DNA of 27,088 nt, taken from contig DAXETY010000122.1 in NCBI GenBank assembly GCA_051155755.1, positions 1 through 27,088 on the forward strand. Direction: 5' to 3'. This document shows positions 23,330 to 27,088 of this stretch, one piece after another (positions within the stretch are counted from its first letter, which is position 1; each line of letters opens with the position of its first letter). Below the pieces are notes generated by a model. That model was not told where the DNA came from. It searched no databases and saw only the letters and a list, made by a program, of their open reading frames with translations. The DNA comes from DAXETY01 sp051155755. Lineage in GTDB: Bacteria; Desulfobacterota; Desulfobacteria; Desulfobacterales; SG8-13. A program made the position numbers and the translations under genes.

Positions 23330-23358
23330 TTGTCTGCGAGTTAGGAAGGTATGATAAT
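23330..23358 (+). promoter_or_regulatory. Candidate nifU promoter
   Basis: TTGTCT (23330-23335), 17 bases, then GATAAT (23353-23358). Transcription would begin about 18 bases before the nifU ATG, just upstream of its GGAGG site. Confidence 0.5.
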
Positions 23359-23382
23359 GCCGGACCGGCAATGGAGGCCGCT

Positions 23383-24216
23383 ATGTGGGATTACACAGAG
23401 AAGGTAAAAGAGCACTTTCTAAACCCCCGTAACGTCGGAGTGGTGGACAACCCCGACGGCATCGGCGAGGTGGGTTCCCTGGCGTGCGGCGATGCGCTGA
23501 AACTGACGTTTTCACTGGATGAGAACCAGCGCATCAAGGACGCCAAATTTCAGACGTTCGGCTGCGCCAGCGCCATTGCTTCCTCTTCGGCGCTGACCGA
23601 GATGATCAAAGGACTGTCGCTGGATGAGGCCGCCAAGATATCCAACGAGGATATCGCCGCCTATCTGGGCGGCCTTCCGAAAGAAAAAATGCACTGCTCG
23701 GTCATGGGCCGCGATGCATTGGAAAAAGCCATCGCCCATTACCGGGGAGAGGCCGAGAAGAAAGTCGAAGGCGAAATCGTTTGCGAATGTTTCGGTGTGA
23801 CCGACCGCGACATCGAACGTTCCGTGCGCGAAAGCCGGCTGCACACCATCGACGATGTCACCGCCTATCTCAAGGCCGGCGGTGGATGCGGCCAATGCCA
23901 TGATCGCATTCAGGAAATCATCGACCAGGTCCTTGGCATCGAGGGCGCCCGGGTTGCTCGAAAACCGGAAAAACTCACCAATATCCAGAAAATCAAACTG
24001 ATCGAAGACACGCTCGAGCGCGAAATCAGACCCGCTTTAAAAAAGGACGGTGGCGACATTGAACTGGTCGACGTCGACGGAAACCTGGTTCAGGTGAGGC
24101 TCCAGGGGACCTGCGCCTCCTGCGCCGCCGCTGAGGTCACATTGAAACACTATGTGGAAGAGAAATTGCGCGAGATGGTGACACCCGAGCTGGAGGTCGA
24201 GGAGGTGCCGCTATGA
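23383..24216 (+). CDS. nifU: Fe-S cluster assembly scaffold NifU, three-domain
   Basis: A 277-residue full-length NifU. Residues 1-125 are the IscU-like scaffold with C35 and D37 (SLACGDAL), C61 (FGCASAIASSSAL) and C105 (MHCSVMG). Residues 130-185 are the BFD-type [2Fe-2S] domain with C134, C136, C169 and C172. Residues 200-277 are the Nfu domain with C244 and C247 (GTCASCAAAE). The ATG at 23383 has GGAGG 5 bases upstream and gives MWDYTEKVKEHFLNPRNVG; another ATG at 23371 lies within that site. It is coupled to nifS by an ATGA overlap. No nitrogenase gene is nearby; in anaerobes NifUS often serves as general Fe-S machinery. Confidence 0.96.
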   Translation: MWDYTEKVKEHFLNPRNVGVVDNPDGIGEVGSLACGDALKLTFSLDENQRIKDAKFQTFGCASAIASSSALTEMIKGLSLDEAAKISNEDIAAYLGGLPKEKMHCSVMGRDALEKAIAHYRGEAEKKVEGEIVCECFGVTDRDIERSVRESRLHTIDDVTAYLKAGGGCGQCHDRIQEIIDQVLGIEGARVARKPEKLTNIQKIKLIEDTLEREIRPALKKDGGDIELVDVDGNLVQVRLQGTCASCAAAEVTLKHYVEEKLREMVTPELEVEEVPL

Positions 24217-25385
24217 AAACCATTTACATGGACAACAATGCCACCACCCAGGTTTCGCCGGAAGTGCTGGAAGCCATGCTGCCCTACTTCACGGAAAAGT
24301 ACGGCAATCCGTCGAGCATGCATCGTTTCGGCGGTCTCGTCGATCGTGACATTCAAAAAGCCCGTGCCCGGGTTGCGGATTTGATCGGAGCCACGGCCGA
24401 TGAGATCATCTTCACCGGTTGCGGAACGGAAAGCGACAACGCCGCCATCTGGGCAGCGCTGAACACTCATCCCGACCGGCGTCATATCGTTACCACGCGG
24501 GTCGAACATCCGGCCGTCAAAAGCCTTTGCGAGGCCCTGCAAAAAAAGGGCTACCGGATCACGTTCACACCGGTGGACTCCGAAGGACATCTGAATCTCG
24601 ATCTGCTTTACCGGAGTCTTTCCGACGACACGGCCATCGTCAGTGTCATGTGGGCCAACAACGAAACCGGGGTGATCCATCCCGTGGAAGCGATCGCAGA
24701 GCGCGTGCGTGAACGCGGCATCCTCTTTCATACCGACGCCGTTCAGGCGGTGGGTAAAATTCCGGTGGATGTAAATACCGCCGGCGTGGACATGCTGTCG
24801 ATTTCCGGCCACAAGCTGCACGGCCCCAAAGGGGTCGGGGCTCTGTATGTGCGCCGGGGCACGCGTTTTTCACCCTTTCTGATCGGCGGCCATCAGGAGC
24901 ACGGCCGCCGCGGCGGCACCGAGAACACGGCCGCCATCATCGGCTTCGGCAAGGCATGCGAACAGGCAAACGCCCACCTCCGCGACTATGCCCAATCCGT
25001 CAAAAAACTCCGGGACCGCCTGGAACACGGATTGCTGCAAACCATTCCAAGGGCCATGGTCAACGGCGATCGGGAAAAACGGCTGCCGAATACCCTCAGT
25101 ATCGCTTTCGAATACGTCGAGGGCGAGTCGATTCTGCTGATGCTCGACGAGCACGGCATCTGTGCGTCTTCCGGATCGGCCTGCACCTCGGGCTCCCTGG
25201 AGCCTTCGCACGTGCTGCGGGCCATGGGCGTTCCGTTTACGGCCGCCCACGGATCGGTGCGCTTCAGCCTCAGCCGCTTTAACTCGGAAGAAGAAATCGA
25301 TTTCACCATCGAAACCCTGCCACCGATTATTGCGCGCCTCAGACAAATGTCGCCCTATTGGCAGGAAGCGGCCGCGCCCGCCTGA
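24213..25385 (+). CDS. nifS: Cysteine desulfurase NifS
   Basis: A 390-residue PLP enzyme that releases sulfur from cysteine as a persulfide and passes it to NifU. It shows MDNNATTQVSPEVLEAM, the PLP-stacking His99 (RVEHPAVK), D175 and Q178 (HTDAVQAVGK), the Schiff-base Lys201 (SGHKLHGPKG), GGHQEHGRRGGTENT and the catalytic Cys324 in ASSGSACTSGS. The short active-site loop is that of class I (NifS/IscS) enzymes. Its ATG overlaps the nifU stop. A strong hairpin (25405-25435) starts 20 bases after its stop. Confidence 0.96.
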   Translation: MKTIYMDNNATTQVSPEVLEAMLPYFTEKYGNPSSMHRFGGLVDRDIQKARARVADLIGATADEIIFTGCGTESDNAAIWAALNTHPDRRHIVTTRVEHPAVKSLCEALQKKGYRITFTPVDSEGHLNLDLLYRSLSDDTAIVSVMWANNETGVIHPVEAIAERVRERGILFHTDAVQAVGKIPVDVNTAGVDMLSISGHKLHGPKGVGALYVRRGTRFSPFLIGGHQEHGRRGGTENTAAIIGFGKACEQANAHLRDYAQSVKKLRDRLEHGLLQTIPRAMVNGDREKRLPNTLSIAFEYVEGESILLMLDEHGICASSGSACTSGSLEPSHVLRAMGVPFTAAHGSVRFSLSRFNSEEEIDFTIETLPPIIARLRQMSPYWQEAAAPA

Positions 25386-25725
25386 TTTGCTTCCCCCAGG
25401 GCCTGGTGCCCGTCCATTTCCCGTGGATGGGCACCCGGAGATTGTTCCCGGGCGATTCCCTGCACCCCCATGTCGGTGGACCCGCCCAGGGGTCACCTCC
25501 ATGAAATTGTGCGATTGTTATTGAGTGACCTGCGAACATCCTTCCGCTTCGAAGACGGCGCTTCGTCTCGATCCCACCATTGCCGATTGACAAAATCCGC
25601 CAATCTGATAAGCAACCGGCCATTGATCCGTTCGGTTCCAAACTGAATGCTTCAAACTTTGAAAATAAGGTGTTTTCCACTGCAAATTCAAGCAGGCAAA
25701 CCCATTTTAGACGGAGAAATCTCTT
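25386..25725. other. 340-base intergenic region between nifS and serA
   Basis: No credible gene. It contains a 12-bp hairpin at 25405-25435 and a second stem at 25475-25497. A perfect 13-bp palindrome TTCAAACTTTGAA (25651-25663) lies about 60 bases before serA. A perfect TTGACA at 25587-25592 has no well-spaced -10 partner (GATAAG is only 14 bases away). GGAG, 9 bases before the ATG, serves serA. The AT content rises toward serA, as expected of a promoter region. Confidence 0.55.
25405..25435 (+). terminator. Strong hairpin after nifS, terminator-like but without a T-run
   Basis: GGTGCCCGTCCA (25405-25416) pairs with TGGATGGGCACC (25424-25435) over a 7-base loop, 12 pairs including one G-T. 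The bases after it (CGGAGATTG) are not T-rich, so it may be a stabilising 3' structure or an atypical terminator. Confidence 0.5.
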
Positions 25726-27088
25726 ATGTACCGAGTCATGATCCGCGACAGCATGTCACCTCTGGCAAAGGAAATTTTGGAGCAAACCGGTCAGGTCGAA
25801 GTGGTCGTCGATAACGATAAGGAAACCGGCAAGCCGGAGGCTTTGGCCGAAATCATCGGCGATTTTCACGGGCTCGCCATTCGCAGCGGAACCAAAGTAA
25901 CCGAGGCCGTGCTGAAAAATGCCCCGCAGCTCAAGGTCATCGGCCGCGCCGGCGTGGGGGTGGACAACATCGACGTTGCGGCGGCCACCCACCAGGGAGT
26001 TGTGGTCATGAATGCCCCGGGCGGCAACACGGTCACCACGGCCGAACATGCCATCGCCATGATGATGGCGCTGGTGCGCAACATTCCGCAGGCTACATCT
26101 TCGATGCGGGACGGCCGCTGGGAGAAAAAAATGCTCACCGGCGTAGAGCTCACCGGTAAAACGCTCGGCATCGTCGGGCTGGGGCAAATCGGCCGGGTGG
26201 TCGCCGATCGGGCGCTGGGGCTGAAGATGAAAGTCATCGCCGCCGACCCGTTCGTCAGCAAGGAAGCGGCCGAGCGCCTGGGAGTGGAACTGGTGCCGCT
26301 GGACACGCTGATTGCCAATGCCGAAGTCATCACCCTGCATGTCCCGCGCCTGAAAGAGACCATCAACTTGATCAATGCCGAGACCCTGTCCCGGATGAAG
26401 CCGGGGGTCCGGATTATCAACTGCTCCCGGGGCGACATTGTCAACCTGGAAGATCTGCACCAGGCGCTGCAAAGCGGTCATGTGGCCGGGGCCGCACTGG
26501 ACGTCCTGCCCCAGGAGCCACCGGATCCATCCCTGGAAATTCTGCAGCACCCCCACGTAATTTTCACCCCGCACCTGGGAGCGGCCACCGGCGAGGCCCA
26601 GAGCAAAGTCGCTGAAATGATCGCGCACCAGATGGCCGACTACCTGATCAACGGTGTCATCGTCAACGCCGTCAATTTCCCCTCCGTTTCCCAGGAACTG
26701 CTGCAGCAGATGCGGCCCCATCTGGACCTGGCGGAAAAAATGGGCGCCTTGATGGGACAGCTGGTGCATAAACCGCACGACATCACCGTTACTTACAGCG
26801 GAGAGGTCACGCGCTTCGACACCCGCCCGATCACGCACGCCGTCTTGAAGGGCTTGTTGGGGGCATTCACCGACAAACCGGTCAATTACGTCAGCGCACC
26901 GGCCATCGCCCTGGACAAGGGAATCCACGTGAAAGAAACCACCAGCCAGGCCCGAGACGACTTTTCCAACCTGATTAAAATCAAGCTGGAAGGCGCCGAG
27001 GAAGAAACCGATGAAATCTGGGGCACGCTGTTCAGCAAGAAGTATCCGCGGATTGTTCGTCTCGGAAAGATATACATGGATGCAATTC
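25726..27088 (+). CDS. serA: D-3-phosphoglycerate dehydrogenase, 3' end beyond the window
   Basis: The open frame runs from ATG 25726 to the window edge (454 codons seen, no stop). It encodes the first enzyme of serine synthesis. The substrate and NAD domains include GRAGVGVDNIDV (73-84), the Rossmann motif GIVGLGQIGR (148-157), catalytic Arg235 in NCSRGDIV, Glu264 in LPQEPPD and His283 in FTPHLGAAT. Residues after about 315 match the intervening (ASB) domain of the long SerA form, so a C-terminal ACT domain is expected beyond the edge. GGAG is 9 bases upstream. Serine made here is the substrate of GlyA and the precursor of the cysteine used by NifS. Confidence 0.95.
   Translation, partial: MYRVMIRDSMSPLAKEILEQTGQVEVVVDNDKETGKPEALAEIIGDFHGLAIRSGTKVTEAVLKNAPQLKVIGRAGVGVDNIDVAAATHQGVVVMNAPGGNTVTTAEHAIAMMMALVRNIPQATSSMRDGRWEKKMLTGVELTGKTLGIVGLGQIGRVVADRALGLKMKVIAADPFVSKEAAERLGVELVPLDTLIANAEVITLHVPRLKETINLINAETLSRMKPGVRIINCSRGDIVNLEDLHQALQSGHVAGAALDVLPQEPPDPSLEILQHPHVIFTPHLGAATGEAQSKVAEMIAHQMADYLINGVIVNAVNFPSVSQELLQQMRPHLDLAEKMGALMGQLVHKPHDITVTYSGEVTRFDTRPITHAVLKGLLGAFTDKPVNYVSAPAIALDKGIHVKETTSQARDDFSNLIKIKLEGAEEETDEIWGTLFSKKYPRIVRLGKIYMDAI

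Noticed and set aside
23383..25385. Part of a nitrogen-fixation cluster
   Set aside because: Only nifU and nifS are present, followed by serA; these genes are used as general Fe-S machinery in many anaerobes, so diazotrophy is not supported.
25339..25680. A 113-codon minus-strand open frame covering the nifS-serA gap
   Set aside because: It runs into the nifS 3' end, has no family-like sequence and its codon use is unlike the neighbours; the stretch is better explained as noncoding with hairpins.

Overview
The window reads as a chromosomal housekeeping segment of a GC-rich, Gram-negative anaerobe. It is most likely one of the Desulfobacterota (the former Deltaproteobacteria, Desulfobacterales-like). 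This is an inference from four things: the long minus-strand order rpmF ... fabG-acpP-fabF-rpiB-glyA-dCMP deaminase-nrdR-ribD-ribE-ribBA-ribH-nusB, the eukaryote/archaeal-like type 3 ProRS, a bacterial GlnRS beside a tRNA-Gln, and a three-domain NifU with NifS. No phage, transposase, CRISPR or toxin-defence locus is visible.

Layout. (a) 1-3040, minus strand: ispG, proS (sharing an ATGA junction) and the start of a Rel/SpoT (p)ppGpp enzyme, with a REP-like inverted pair between proS and rel. (b) 3229-3654, plus strand: an unassigned small protein made of two 70-residue-spaced copies of a Cys-containing unit. (c) 3761-15919, minus strand: a 14-gene run from rpmF to a glyoxalase II-like hydrolase. 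It covers lipid synthesis (fabG, acpP, fabF, plus an acyl-CoA dehydrogenase homologue where plsX/fabH/fabD often sit), pentose phosphate (rpiB), one-carbon and deoxynucleotide supply (glyA, dCMP deaminase, nrdR), riboflavin synthesis (ribD, ribE, ribBA, ribH) and nusB. A clear intrinsic terminator follows fabF. (d) 15920-16354: a divergent intergenic region with a good rpmF promoter whose spacer is a perfect 17-bp dyad, plus two further structured stretches. (e) 16355-21976: gltX, tRNA-Gln(CUG) with its own promoter and terminator, a group II amino acid decarboxylase and glnS on the plus strand, with yceD (normally next to rpmF) on the minus strand between the last two. (f) 21982-22197: a small palindromic element with two hairpins that share a loop sequence but not stem sequences. 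(g) 22248-23105: a MEMO/AmmeMemoRadiSam B protein, minus strand. (h) 23383-27088, plus strand: nifU-nifS (ATGA overlap) and an incomplete serA running off the window.

Functionally the window joins glutamate/glutamine tRNA charging, Fe-S assembly (NifUS, which would feed the 4Fe-4S enzyme IspG), flavin supply and membrane lipid synthesis. GlyA and dCMP deaminase together feed dTMP synthesis, while NrdR controls ribonucleotide reductase. I see no complete new system. The best leads are the dehydrogenase inside the fatty-acid operon and its palindromic promoter, the duplicated Cys protein, and the hairpin element at 21982-22197.
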